The position numbers were made by a program, and so were the translations under genes. Of a stretch of DNA of 64,000 nt, positions 44,241-52,924 are shown in pieces. The notes beneath the pieces were generated by a model. It was not told the DNA's origin. It saw only the letters and a list, made by a program, of their open reading frames with translations, and made no database searches. Origin of the DNA: Natronosporangium hydrolyticum (GTDB taxonomy: Bacteria; Actinomycetota; Actinomycetes; Mycobacteriales; Micromonosporaceae); assembly GCF_016925615.1 (NCBI RefSeq), contig NZ_CP070499.1:434001-498000 (forward strand). The letters are read 5' to 3'. The stretch's first letter is position 1; every line of letters starts with the position of its first letter.

Positions 44241-45521
44241 GTGACACGAAACCGGGCAACACCCAAGCCCATGGTGGTACGGGGGGCGGTGGCCACCCTG
44301 GCGGTGGCGGCGCTCGCCGTCGCCGGCGCCACCCCCGCCGCGGCACACCAGCCGGCGGAGCGCCCCACCGGTGACCTCGCCGGTGGTCTCCACACCGATC
44401 AGTACATCACCGGCCAGTTCGCGGGCGACCAGTCGGCCGCCGACGGCCAGGTCGACCAGTCAGTCCTGACCGCGCTGGAGCGGGACCTTGATCTGAGCGC
44501 CGACGAGGTCGAGCAGCTGCTCACCGACCTGGAAGGGGTCGACGAGCTGGCCGCGGAGCTCGCCGAAGAGCTGGGCCAGGCGTACGGCGGCTCCTGGTTC
44601 GACCACGAGACCGGCTCGTTCACCGTCGCGGTCACCGAGGCCGGCCCGGCCGCCGCCCTCGCGTCGGCGGAGGTCACCACCGAACGGGTCGGCCACAGCC
44701 TCCAGCGGCTGGAGTCGATCACCGCGGAGCTCGACGAGCTGCTCGAGGCCGACCCGGCCGCGCTGGCGGATGTCTACTCGTGGCGGATCGAGGTCGCCGA
44801 CAACCAGGTGGTGGTCACCACCGCCGCCGGGCAGGCCGATGCGGTGAGCGGGCTGGTCGCCGACTACGGCGACGCGGTCCGGGTGACGGAGAGCAGCTAC
44901 GCGCCGCAGGTCGCGCAGAGCGCGCTGCACGGCGGCACCGCGTACAACGGCTGCTCGGTCGGGTTCAACCTGGTCGCCGGTGGCACCGGCTACTTCCTCA
45001 CGGCCGGCCACTGTGGCGGCACCGGTCAGCAGACCTCGCAGAACGGGGTCAACATCGGACCGTTTGTGGAGTCCTGGTTCCCCGGTGAGGACGACGCCTT
45101 GGTGCGGGTGGACAACGCCGGCGCCTGGACGCAGGGCCCGACCGTCTGGACCTACTCCGGGACCGTCACCATCAACGGCTGGACCGACGCCGCGGTGGGC
45201 ACCCCGATCTGCACCTCCGGGCGTACCACCGGGCTCACCTGCGGGGTCATCACCGCCAAGAACGAGACCGTCAACTACGCGGAGGGCGCCGTGTTCGGGA
45301 TGACCCGGCACAACGCCTGCGTGGAGCCGGGCGACTCCGGCGGCCCGAACTGGAACACCGTCGGCGGTAACTACGCCGAGGGGGTGACCAGCGGCGCCCA
45401 GATGATCGGCGGTCAGTGCCTGGAGCGGTTCGGAATGGCGAACGTCTCCTGGTACTACCCGATCTCTGATTCGCTGCCCTACTACGCGGGCGGCTGGGGA
45501 GTCTCCCTGATGACCGGCTGA
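44241..45521 (+). CDS. Secreted streptogrisin-type S1 serine protease, copy 2
   Basis: A 426-residue preproenzyme paralogous to the product of 42787-44019. The signal peptide ends GATPAAAH. The prodomain (about 70-225) is acidic, with the repeated ERDLDLS and ELAEELGQAYGGSWFD blocks seen in copy 1. The S1 domain has His in FLTAGHCGG (about 254), Asp in GEDDALVRVD and Ser in EPGDSGGPNW (about 362). GTG 44241 is preceded by GGAGGAG. The two genes sit head-to-tail and share a GCACGGGGGGTCGAC stretch before each start, so they arose by duplication. A strong hairpin follows at 45541-45573. Confidence 0.9.
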   Translation: MTRNRATPKPMVVRGAVATLAVAALAVAGATPAAAHQPAERPTGDLAGGLHTDQYITGQFAGDQSAADGQVDQSVLTALERDLDLSADEVEQLLTDLEGVDELAAELAEELGQAYGGSWFDHETGSFTVAVTEAGPAAALASAEVTTERVGHSLQRLESITAELDELLEADPAALADVYSWRIEVADNQVVVTTAAGQADAVSGLVADYGDAVRVTESSYAPQVAQSALHGGTAYNGCSVGFNLVAGGTGYFLTAGHCGGTGQQTSQNGVNIGPFVESWFPGEDDALVRVDNAGAWTQGPTVWTYSGTVTINGWTDAAVGTPICTSGRTTGLTCGVITAKNETVNYAEGAVFGMTRHNACVEPGDSGGPNWNTVGGNYAEGVTSGAQMIGGQCLERFGMANVSWYYPISDSLPYYAGGWGVSLMTG

Positions 45522-45540
45522 CCTCCTGGCAGCTGGGACG

Positions 45541-45573
45541 GGCCGGCCGGTGCCGATGCGGCACCGGCCGGCC
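45541..45573 (+). terminator. Perfect 14-bp hairpin after second S1 protease gene
   Basis: Arms GGCCGGCCGGTGCC and its exact complement enclose GATGC, 19 bases after the protease stop and 49 bases before the next start. It should separate the protease transcript from the downstream regulator gene. Confidence 0.75.
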
Positions 45574-45622
45574 GCGGCAGTTTTCGGCGGCGGTCGACCG
45601 ATCCCTGGCGCATGATTGAGGG

Positions 45623-48600
45623 GTGAGGGTCGAGGTCGACCTGTTGGGCCGGTTCGAGGTGCGGCTGGCCGGCCGGCCGGTGCCGGCCCAGCAGTGGCCC
45701 CGCCGGCACGCTGCTTCGATGGTGAAGTTGCTGGCGTTGGCGCCGCGCCGGCGACTGCACCGCGAGCAGGTGCTCGACGCGCTGTGGCCGGAGACGCCGC
45801 CGGCCGCCGCCGGTCCCCGACTGCACAAGGCGGCCCACTTCGCCCGCCGGGTGTTGGGGCCGCAGAGCGTGGTGTTGCAGCAGGAACAGGTGTTGCTGTT
45901 TCCGGAGGCCGAGGTCAGCGTCGACGCCGTGCGCTTCGATGACCTCGCCGCGGCGGCGTTGCGGCGGCGGGACCCGGCCGAGGCCGAGGCGGCGCTCGCC
46001 GCGTACCCGGGTGAGCTACTGCCGGAGGACCGGTACGAGGCGTGGGCGGCCTCGGAACGGGACCGGCTGGCGTTGGCCTACCGGGATCTGCTGCGGCTGG
46101 CGGGGCGGTGGCAGGAGTTGGCGGAGCTGGACCCGACCGACGAGGCGGCCCAGTTGACGCTGATGCGGCAGCTGCTGGCGCGGGGGGACCGGCGGGCGGC
46201 GCTGCGGCAGTTCGAGCGGCTGGACCGGGAGCTGCATCGGGAGCTGGGGGTCGGGCCGGGGCCGGAGGTGTTGGCGCTGCGCGACGAGCTCGTGGCCGGG
46301 TCGCCCGAGCCACCGGAGCAGGTGCCGGCGCCGGCCACGCTGGTCGGCCGGGAGGCCGAGCTGGCCCGGGTGGGGCGGCTTATCGACGAGGCGGCGCAGG
46401 GGCGGGTACGGGCGGCGTTTGTCGCGGGGCCGCCGGGGGTGGGCAAGTCGGCGCTGCTGGCGGCGGCCCGGGAGGTGGCCGCGCGGCGGCAGTGGCGCAC
46501 CGGCGCCGGCACCGCCGCCACAGTGGAGGGCGCGTGGCCGTACGCGCCGGTGTTGGAGGCGCTGGCGGACCTGTGCCGGCGGCACCCGGCGCTGCTGGAC
46601 GGGTTGGCGGACCGGTACCGGGAGGAGATCGACCGGGCGTTGGCGGGCCGGGAGCTGGACTGGTCGGGGGAGGGCGGCCATCAGCGGCTCTACCTGGCCG
46701 CCGCCGAGCTGACCCGGCTGGCGGCGGGGGCGGGTGGTGGCGGCGCGCTGCTGATCCTCGACGATCTGCACGAGGCGGACGAGGCGAGCCTGCGGCTGCT
46801 GCACTATCTGGTGCGAAGCTGCGGCGAAGAGCGGCTGGCGTTGCTGCTCGGCCATCGGCGGGCCCCGGTCACCGACGCTTTCGAGGAGGTGCGGGCCAGC
46901 CTGCTGCGGCGGCACTACGCAGTCGATCTGCCGCTGTCGCCGCTGACCCGCGAGGCGGCGGTGGAGCTGGCGCAGCGGTCCCGGCCGGCGCCGAGTGAGT
47001 CCGCGACACCAACTGGTTCCCCGACGCTGGCTGAGTCCATGCTCGACGATATCTGGCAGATCTCCGGCGGGATCCCGTTCACCGTGGTGGAGTTGGCTCG
47101 GGCCGGGGCGCCGGAGCCGGGTGCGGCGACCGGACAGCCCCCAGGGGAGGCACCGCTGCGGATGCTATCGCCGGCGATCCGGACGGTGCTGGAGCAGGTT
47201 GCGGCGGTCGGGGTCAGCTTCGACACCGACGAGTTCCTGGCGCTGGCCGGGGTGCCGGAGGAGACCGCCTTCGACCATCTCGACGCGGCGTTGGCGGCGC
47301 TGGTGATCGAGCGCACCGGGCCCGGCTACCGGTTCCGGCACCCGCTGATCCGGGAGGCGTTGTTGGCCGAGGTGCCCCCGCACCGGCAGCGGGCCCGGCA
47401 TCGGGCCTGCGCACTGCGGCTCGCCGAACTCGGCGCCTCCCCCGCCCGGATCGGTCAGCATCTGCTGCTCGCCGGGGAGCCGGCTGCGGCGGTCCCGTAC
47501 GCGTTGCGGGCGGCCGAGACCGCCGCGGCGGTCGGCGCCTACCCGGACGCGCTACGGCTGGTCGACTCGGTGCGCGGTCACGGCACCGACGAGGAGCGGC
47601 CCCGGCTGGCCGCGCTGCGCGCCGATCTACTCGCGGCGAAGGGAGACCCGGCGGCGGTGCCGGCCTATCGGGAGGCGGTCGAGTTGGCCGACGAGACCGG
47701 CCAGCGAGAGCTCCGGGCCCGGCTGGGCCGGATGGCGGTGCTGACCGGAGATCTGCCCACCGCGGCGGCGGCGCTCGACGGGCTCGACCTCGACGGCGAC
47801 GCCACCGACGCCACTATCCTGCTGGCGCGCGGCAATCTCGCGTACTTCCAGGGCGAGTTGGCGCAGGCGTGGCGCGCGACCGACGACGCGTACCGGTTGG
47901 TGGCCCGCGGCGGCGATGACTGGCAGGTGCTGGACCTGCTCACCCTGCAGGGGCTGCTCGCCCACCACCGGGGTGAGTTCCTGCACCGGCTGCGTCGCGA
48001 CCTGCAGCGCACCCGCGACGACCCGGGGTTGGCGACCGCGGTCTTCGACTCGCAACTGTGCGTCGTCGAGATCATGCTGTACGGGCCGATGAGCTTCACC
48101 GAAGTGATCGAGTTCGCCAACGATCTGCGGGCGACGGCGCAGCGGGCGGGCGCGTTGCGGGCGGTGGCGTTCGCGACCGCGTTGATCGGGGAGGCGGCGC
48201 TGCTCGGTGGCGAGCTTGCGCTCGCCGAACGGGAGTTGACCGAGGCGGTGGAGCTGCACCGGGACATCGCCGCGCCGGCCGGGGAGGCGCATTCGCTGCA
48301 ACGACTGGCGGAGGTACGGCTGGCCCAGGGGGACCGGGCGGAGGCGAACCGGTTGCTGCGGCGGGCGTTGCCGTTGGCCCGGTGGTCGCTGCTGGCGCTG
48401 CACCTGTTGCCGCGGATCCACGGCACGATGGTGCGGGCAGCGGCGGACCCGGCCGAGGCGCGCACCGTGGTGGCGCAGGCGACTGAGGCGAACGGGCAGC
48501 TGGACTCGTGCGTGTTCTGCGACGTGATGTTCGCGGTGCCGGCGGCGGTCGCCTGCGCCGACGTGGGAGAGCTGGACGCGGCGCGGAGCTTCCTCGCCAC

Positions 48601-48805
48601 CGCCGAGCGGACGCTGGCGCAGTGGGAGGGCACCGCCTGGCACGCCATGGTGTCGGAGGCCCGGGCGCACCTGGCGGCGGCGACCGGTGAGGCGGACGAG
48701 GCGGCCCGGCTGTTGGCCGAGGCGGCGGATGGGTTCGAGGCGGCTGGTCAGCCGCGGGACGCGGCTCGGTGCCGCGACCGGCCGGCGGCACCAGCGGGCC
48801 ATTAA
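45623..48805 (+). CDS. Large BTAD/AAA-ATPase transcriptional regulator (SARP-LAL type)
   Basis: A 1060-residue regulator. Residues 1-95 are an OmpR-like winged helix (VDLLGRFEVRLAGRPVPAQQ; REQVLDALWPE), and 100-235 the bacterial transcriptional activation domain. An ATPase follows with Walker A VAGPPGVGKSALL (about 270) and Walker B GALLILDDLHEADEASLRLL. A TPR-like helical C-terminus of about 400 residues ends near CFVCD-type Cys (SCVFCDVMF) and the final RDRPAAPAGH. No C-terminal LuxR domain is seen. Such proteins often control secondary metabolism or secreted enzymes. GTG 45623 is the first start consistent with the wing domain. Its targets are unknown. Confidence 0.8.
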   Translation: MRVEVDLLGRFEVRLAGRPVPAQQWPRRHAASMVKLLALAPRRRLHREQVLDALWPETPPAAAGPRLHKAAHFARRVLGPQSVVLQQEQVLLFPEAEVSVDAVRFDDLAAAALRRRDPAEAEAALAAYPGELLPEDRYEAWAASERDRLALAYRDLLRLAGRWQELAELDPTDEAAQLTLMRQLLARGDRRAALRQFERLDRELHRELGVGPGPEVLALRDELVAGSPEPPEQVPAPATLVGREAELARVGRLIDEAAQGRVRAAFVAGPPGVGKSALLAAAREVAARRQWRTGAGTAATVEGAWPYAPVLEALADLCRRHPALLDGLADRYREEIDRALAGRELDWSGEGGHQRLYLAAAELTRLAAGAGGGGALLILDDLHEADEASLRLLHYLVRSCGEERLALLLGHRRAPVTDAFEEVRASLLRRHYAVDLPLSPLTREAAVELAQRSRPAPSESATPTGSPTLAESMLDDIWQISGGIPFTVVELARAGAPEPGAATGQPPGEAPLRMLSPAIRTVLEQVAAVGVSFDTDEFLALAGVPEETAFDHLDAALAALVIERTGPGYRFRHPLIREALLAEVPPHRQRARHRACALRLAELGASPARIGQHLLLAGEPAAAVPYALRAAETAAAVGAYPDALRLVDSVRGHGTDEERPRLAALRADLLAAKGDPAAVPAYREAVELADETGQRELRARLGRMAVLTGDLPTAAAALDGLDLDGDATDATILLARGNLAYFQGELAQAWRATDDAYRLVARGGDDWQVLDLLTLQGLLAHHRGEFLHRLRRDLQRTRDDPGLATAVFDSQLCVVEIMLYGPMSFTEVIEFANDLRATAQRAGALRAVAFATALIGEAALLGGELALAERELTEAVELHRDIAAPAGEAHSLQRLAEVRLAQGDRAEANRLLRRALPLARWSLLALHLLPRIHGTMVRAAADPAEARTVVAQATEANGQLDSCVFCDVMFAVPAAVACADVGELDAARSFLATAERTLAQWEGTAWHAMVSEARAHLAAATGEADEAARLLAEAADGFEAAGQPRDAARCRDRPAAPAGH

Positions 48806-49110
48806 CAGCAGCAGTGCCTTCGGCGCCGGGCTGCCGTGGCCGAGCCCGGTCGCCGCCCAACTGCTCCAGGCGCCCCAGGGCTGGTCGGGGACGAGACCGG
48901 CGGCGTCGGCGGTGAGCCCGAGCAGCAGCGGCAGCAGCTCTAGCAACAGCGGGAGCAGGGCCAGCGCCGGGCGCCGGTACCGGGACTTCGACCCTGTGAT
49001 CATCGGTTCCGCCTCCCCTGCGCCCTCGGTGTTCGTGCTGGCAACGAGTCGAGCGTCGCCGGCCGGCCTTCCCGACGGCTGCCCGGCGCCTTCCCCAGGC
49101 CGACCGGCGC
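48806..49110. other. 305-bp gap between convergent genes
   Basis: This lies between the BTAD regulator stop and the EamA transporter stop. A minus-strand frame from ATG 49003 reads ITGSKSRYRRPALALLPLL and then more Leu, suggesting a membrane helix, but it has no SD and runs into the opposite regulator gene. I do not call it a gene. Near 49113-49135 GGGGCGGCGGCGCTTAG-like sequence is duplicated at the transporter 3' end. Confidence 0.4.
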
Positions 49111-50013
49111 CTAGGGGCGGCGGCGCTTAGGGGCGGCGGCGAGTTGCACCAGCAGCGCGCCGGCGGCGGCCACCGAGAGCCCGGTCAGCTCCTTCACCCC
49201 GAGCGGTTCGCCCAGGAAGAGCCAGGAGAGCACCGCGATCTGGATCAGCATGGTGTTCATGACCACGCTGGATTCGGTGGCCGACAGGGTGCGCTGGGTG
49301 ACGTTCCAGAGGGTGAAGGCGAACGCGGTGTTCACCACCGCCAGCCAGGCCACGATCAGCCACCCGGTGCCGCTGATCGCCGGCATTCCTTGGCTGCCGA
49401 CTCCCGCGACCAGCAGCGCCAGCGCGCCGATCGGCATGGTCAGCGCGGTTACGGTGAGCGGGCTGATGGTGTGGGACCGGTTGACCGAGCGGCCCAGCAG
49501 CACCGCCCCGGCGTTGGCGAGCACGCCGATCACCGCCACGGTCAGGCCGAAGCGCTGGTCGCCGGGGAAGTGGGCCGGGTAGAGGAAGATCGCCGTACCG
49601 GTGAGGAAGCCGCCGACGCCGGCCCATTGCCGTGCCGTCGGCCGTTCGCCGAGCAGCCCGATGCCGGCGAGCGCCACCAGCACCGGGGTGAAGCTCAACA
49701 GCAGGCTGGTGGTCTGCGCCGGCAGGTGGGCGAGTGCGACAAACTGGGCGCCCTGGGTGAGGGTGTAGAGGACCAGGCCTAGCGCCGCCAACCGCAGCCA
49801 GTCGGTACGCGTGAGGGTGCGCAGGTCGGCCCGGACCCGCCGGTGCAGCAGCAGGAACGGCAGTAGGCAGCCAGCGGCCAGGCTGTAGCGCAGCCCGGCG
49901 AAGGTGAGTGCGGGGATCTCGTCGAGACCGTGTTTGATCAGCACCCAGGAGCTGGCCCACAGCACGGTGACCAGCAACGCCTGCAGTACGGCGCGGGGGT
50001 GGGACGGGGACAC
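49111..50013 (-). CDS. EamA-family (DMT superfamily) transporter
   Basis: A 300-residue membrane protein with ten predicted helices in two EamA repeats: the first from VLQALLVTVLWASSWVLIKH, the second from FGLTVAVIGVLANAGAVLLG. Motifs SSWVLIKHGL near the first helix and LLGERPTARQWAGVGGFLTG and FLGEPLGVKELTGLSVAAAG at each repeat end are typical. It probably exports a metabolite such as an amino acid; the substrate is unknown. GTG 50013 follows CGGAGGTG. A 7-4-7 palindrome 25 bases upstream may be its operator. The basic tail KRRRP comes from a short duplicated tract. Confidence 0.85.
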   Translation of the reverse strand: MSPSHPRAVLQALLVTVLWASSWVLIKHGLDEIPALTFAGLRYSLAAGCLLPFLLLHRRVRADLRTLTRTDWLRLAALGLVLYTLTQGAQFVALAHLPAQTTSLLLSFTPVLVALAGIGLLGERPTARQWAGVGGFLTGTAIFLYPAHFPGDQRFGLTVAVIGVLANAGAVLLGRSVNRSHTISPLTVTALTMPIGALALLVAGVGSQGMPAISGTGWLIVAWLAVVNTAFAFTLWNVTQRTLSATESSVVMNTMLIQIAVLSWLFLGEPLGVKELTGLSVAAAGALLVQLAAAPKRRRP

Positions 50014-50377
50014 GAAGGCACCTCCGAGGGGTAGTCAGCGCACAGTGGTGTGCGCCGACCTATCCCCTCGAGGCTTTTCTCCGATGAGGTGCGGGCCGGA
50101 GCGGGCTCCGGCTTTCTGTGGCGCTCGGACCAGGCCCGCGGCCCCGGTCGCTCCGGGAGCGGCGGCGGAACCCTAGCCACCCGTCAGTCGGCTTACCCGA
50201 TGGATGCTACCGGCCCGGGACCGCGGGATGAGCCTGGACCGGATCAAGAGCGGGCTGGACGACCTGCTCGCCGGGGCGCTCGGGTAGCGGGAGGGCCTTC
50301 AACCGGTCAGCTATCATTCCCGTGCCGTTCAGATGAGCGAGCCGATCCTGCGTTCGGCCGGGAGGAGAGGCGAAGCG
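50014..50377. other. 364-bp divergent region between EamA and G1PDH genes
   Basis: It contains the palindrome at 50038-50055, two GC-rich inverted repeats, and the SD GGAGGAGAGG (50361-50370) of the downstream gene. A 19-codon frame at 50228-50287 (opening MSLDRIKSGLDDLLAG) looks protein-like but lacks an SD and is not called as a gene. Confidence 0.45.
50038..50055. promoter_or_regulatory. Palindrome GCGCACA-GTGG-TGTGCGC near EamA start
   Basis: Perfect 7-base arms with a 4-base spacer lie 25 bases upstream of the transporter GTG. The geometry equals that of the operator at 22445-22462, and both centres contain CACA/TGTG, but no regulator gene is adjacent here. A repressor site for the transporter is plausible. 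Confidence 0.45.
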
Positions 50378-51454
50378 ATGGCGCTGCTGGCCCGCACGGT
50401 CAACACTCCGCTCGCGATCGAGGTGCGGCGGGGAGCCGTGGCCGAGCTTGGGGCGATCCTGTCCGACCGCCGGATCTCCGGTCGGGGTGAGGTCGCGGTG
50501 GTGGTCGGCCCGGCGCAGGGCGAGGCCGTGGCCGAGCTGGTCGGCCCGCAGCTGCGCTCCGCCGACCTGTTCACGGTCGAAGGCGGCACGCTCGCCGCGG
50601 CCCAGGAGCTCGGCTCGAAGCTGCGACAGCGCTCGTACGACGCGGTGGTGGGCATCGGCGGGGGCAAGACCATCGACGTGGCGAAGTGGGCGGCGGCCCA
50701 GTACGGCACCCCGATGGTGAGCGTCGCCACCAGTCTCGCCCACGACGGGCTCGCCTCGCCGGTCGCCTCGCTGGACAACGACGGTGGCCGCGGCTCGTAC
50801 GGAGTGCATATCCCGATCGCCGTGGTGGTGGACCTGGACTTCGTCGTCGCCGCACCGCTGCCGCAGCTCCGGGCCGGCGTCGGCGACCTGGTCAGCAACC
50901 TCAACGCGGTGGCCGACTGGCGGTTGGCGCAGCAGCACCGGGCGGAGCCGGTCGACGGGTTGGCGGTGATGATGGCCGCGGTGGGCGCGGAGGCGGTGCT
51001 GCGCCACCCGGGCGAGCTGACCGATCTCGGCTTCCTGACGCTGCTCGCCGAGTCGCTGATCGGCAGCGGGCTGGCGATGGCGGTATGCGGCTCGTCGCGG
51101 CCCAGCTCCGGCGGCTGCCACGAGATCTCGCACGCGATGGATCTGCTCTTCCCGGGGACGGCGGCCCACGGCGAGCAGGTGGCGCTGGGCGCGCTCTTCT
51201 GCACCTTCCTGCGTCGGGACCTGGCCGAGGTTGGTGACCCGCCGGACTTCACCGAGCTGCTCGCCTGCCTGCTCAAGCATGGCCTGCCGACCCGCCCGGC
51301 CGACCTGGGGCTGACCCGGGAGCAGTTCGTCGAAGCCGTCCTGGCCGCGCCCGCGACCCGACCGGACCGCTACACCATCCTGGAGCACCTCGACCTGGAC
51401 CGGGCCGCGGTCGTCAACCGGGTCGCCGCCTTCGAGGCGGTCGTCCGCGGCTGA
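50378..51454 (+). CDS. sn-Glycerol-1-phosphate dehydrogenase (AraM/EgsA family)
   Basis: A 358-residue cytoplasmic enzyme reducing dihydroxyacetone phosphate to sn-glycerol-1-phosphate. Visible motifs: nucleotide loop VVGIGGGKTIDVAKWAA, metal-ligand Asp in VSVATSLAHDGLASPVASL, zinc His residues in SSRPSSGGCHEISHAMD and TAAHGEQVALGAL. These are the archaeal G1PDH signatures rather than those of glycerol dehydrogenase. ATG 50378 follows GGAGGAGAGG with seven bases between. Bacterial G1PDH is uncommon; here it lies 1.8 kb upstream of a phosphonate operon on the same strand. Whether it supplies a glycerol phosphate acceptor for that pathway is inference. Confidence 0.85.
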   Translation: MALLARTVNTPLAIEVRRGAVAELGAILSDRRISGRGEVAVVVGPAQGEAVAELVGPQLRSADLFTVEGGTLAAAQELGSKLRQRSYDAVVGIGGGKTIDVAKWAAAQYGTPMVSVATSLAHDGLASPVASLDNDGGRGSYGVHIPIAVVVDLDFVVAAPLPQLRAGVGDLVSNLNAVADWRLAQQHRAEPVDGLAVMMAAVGAEAVLRHPGELTDLGFLTLLAESLIGSGLAMAVCGSSRPSSGGCHEISHAMDLLFPGTAAHGEQVALGALFCTFLRRDLAEVGDPPDFTELLACLLKHGLPTRPADLGLTREQFVEAVLAAPATRPDRYTILEHLDLDRAAVVNRVAAFEAVVRG

Positions 51455-51479
51455 GCCGCCCCGGCGACCCCTTCCGCCC

Positions 51480-51584
51480 CGGCAGATCTGAATCCGGCGG
51501 TACGGCAGATTTGAAACGAAGGGCACGGCAGATTTGAAGTGGTACCCTCGGCAGATCTGAAACGAACGACCCGGCAGATCTGAA
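51480..51584 (+). repeat. Five 13-bp direct repeats CGGCAGAT(C/T)TGAA at exact 23-bp period
   Basis: Copies start at 51480, 51503, 51526, 51549 and 51572. Copies 1, 4 and 5 read CGGCAGATCTGAA; copies 2 and 3 read CGGCAGATTTGAA. The 10-base spacers are unrelated (for example TCCGGCGGTA and GTGGTACCCT). The array ends 45 bases before the DUF4143 ATPase start. The regular spacing is typical of iterated protein-binding sites and not of CRISPR, whose repeats and spacers are much longer. Confidence 0.9.
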
Positions 51585-51629
51585 ATGGGCCGGCGGCCAG
51601 CTGGGGCAACCCGGCGTGCGGGAGGTTCG

Positions 51630-52895
51630 ATGGGTGAGTTGGTTGCTCGGTCCGCGACCGACCAACTCGTCGAGTTGACCCGCGTCTTCCGGGTGGTCAT
51701 CGTCAACGGCCCGCGGCAAGCGGGCAAGACCACGGTGCTGAATCTCTACCGCGATGCTCGCGGGGGCGAGTATCGCTCCCTCGACTCCGCCGCGACGTTG
51801 GCCAGCGCCACTGGTGACCCGGAGGCTTTCGTGGGCGCGGGTGGTCGACCGTTGATAATCGATGAAGTTCAACACGGTGGTGATCGGTTGTTGCGGGCTG
51901 TCAAGCAGGTGGTGGACACGGCGCCGACGCCGGGGCAGTTCATCCTCTCAGGGTCGACCCGATTCCTTACCGTGCCGACGTTGTCGGAGTCGCTCGCCGG
52001 TCGGGCGGTCTTTGTTGATCTGTGGCCCTTGAGCATGGCAGAACGTTCGGGCCGGGTCGGCGCGGACTTTCTGGAGCGGCTGTTCACCGAACCCGGCAGC
52101 CTGATCAGCGCCGCCTCCCCCTGGCAACGAGCCGACTACCTGGAATCCCTATGCCGGGGCGGCTACCCTGAACCGATAAAGATCGATTCCGCTAGTGCTC
52201 GGCGAAGCTGGTTCAACGGCTACGTGCGGACCGTGACCTCGCGTGACATTCAGGAGTTCGCGCAGCTCTCCGACGGCCGGTCGCTGACCCGGCTGCTGTC
52301 GCTCGCCGCAGCCCGCTCCGGGGGGTTGCTCGTCTACGAGGATCTTGCCCGTGGTCTGGGGGTCAGCGGGCATACTGCCCGCACCTACCTCTCATATCTT
52401 GAGACGGTCTTTCTCTCCGCGACGGTCCCGGCGTGGGCCACGAACGCCTCGCTACGGGTGACGAAGACTCCCAAGTTGTTCCTCACCGATAGCGGTCTCG
52501 CCGCCCACCTGCTACGGGTCACCCCGGAGCTGTTACAGCCGCCGGGGCATCCGGCGTTGGGTGGGCTGGTGGAGACCTTTGTCTATACCGAGCTGCTCAA
52601 GGCGCAGGCGCGTACCGATGGTGCCTTCGAGATCAGCCATCTGCGGGACCGGGACGGGCGAGAGGTCGACTTCGTCTGTGAAGGGCCCGACGGCAAGGTC
52701 GTGGCGATCGAGGTCAAGTCCTCGACGTCGCCGCGCCCGGATGCGGACCGGCACCTTCGGTGGCTCCGGGACAAGCTAGGTGACCGGTTCGTCGCCGGGG
52801 TGGTGCTCTACCTCGGCGAGCACAGCTACTCCTTGGGTGACCGGATCATGCTGCTGCCAGTGTCAGCGATCTGGGAGCACGGCGTACTGAACTGA
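51630..52895 (+). CDS. AAA ATPase with DUF4143 nuclease-like domain
   Basis: A 421-residue protein of the AAA_14/DUF4143 family. Walker A is VNGPRQAGKTTVLNLY (about 25-40) and Walker B RPLIIDEVQHGG; sensor-like GQFILSGSTRFL follows. A winged-helix segment lies near 235-285 (LVYEDLARGLGVSGHTARTY). The C-terminal DUF4143 part (KLFLTDSGLAAHLL; REVDFV...VVAIEVKSST) shows the Asp...Glu-x-Lys order of restriction-endonuclease-like folds. The family is widespread in bacteria and archaea and its function is unknown. ATG 51630 follows GGAGG. The 23-bp-period repeat array directly upstream is a likely binding site for this or another protein. Confidence 0.85.
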   Translation: MGELVARSATDQLVELTRVFRVVIVNGPRQAGKTTVLNLYRDARGGEYRSLDSAATLASATGDPEAFVGAGGRPLIIDEVQHGGDRLLRAVKQVVDTAPTPGQFILSGSTRFLTVPTLSESLAGRAVFVDLWPLSMAERSGRVGADFLERLFTEPGSLISAASPWQRADYLESLCRGGYPEPIKIDSASARRSWFNGYVRTVTSRDIQEFAQLSDGRSLTRLLSLAAARSGGLLVYEDLARGLGVSGHTARTYLSYLETVFLSATVPAWATNASLRVTKTPKLFLTDSGLAAHLLRVTPELLQPPGHPALGGLVETFVYTELLKAQARTDGAFEISHLRDRDGREVDFVCEGPDGKVVAIEVKSSTSPRPDADRHLRWLRDKLGDRFVAGVVLYLGEHSYSLGDRIMLLPVSAIWEHGVLN

Positions 52896-52924
52896 TCTCG
52901 CGTTGCTGACGTGGTCGAGCCGAG

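Noticed and set aside
47627-49003. Minus-strand frame beginning with a Leu-rich membrane-like segment
   Set aside because: It runs for over a kilobase antisense to the BTAD regulator, and no SD precedes ATG 49003.
50228-50287. 19-codon frame MSLDRIKSGLDDLLAG...
   Set aside because: The peptide is helix-like but lacks an SD and has no recognisable relatives; too short to support by eye.
51480-51584. CRISPR array
   Set aside because: Repeats are 13 bp with 10-bp spacers, no cas genes are present, and spacing fits protein-binding sites instead.
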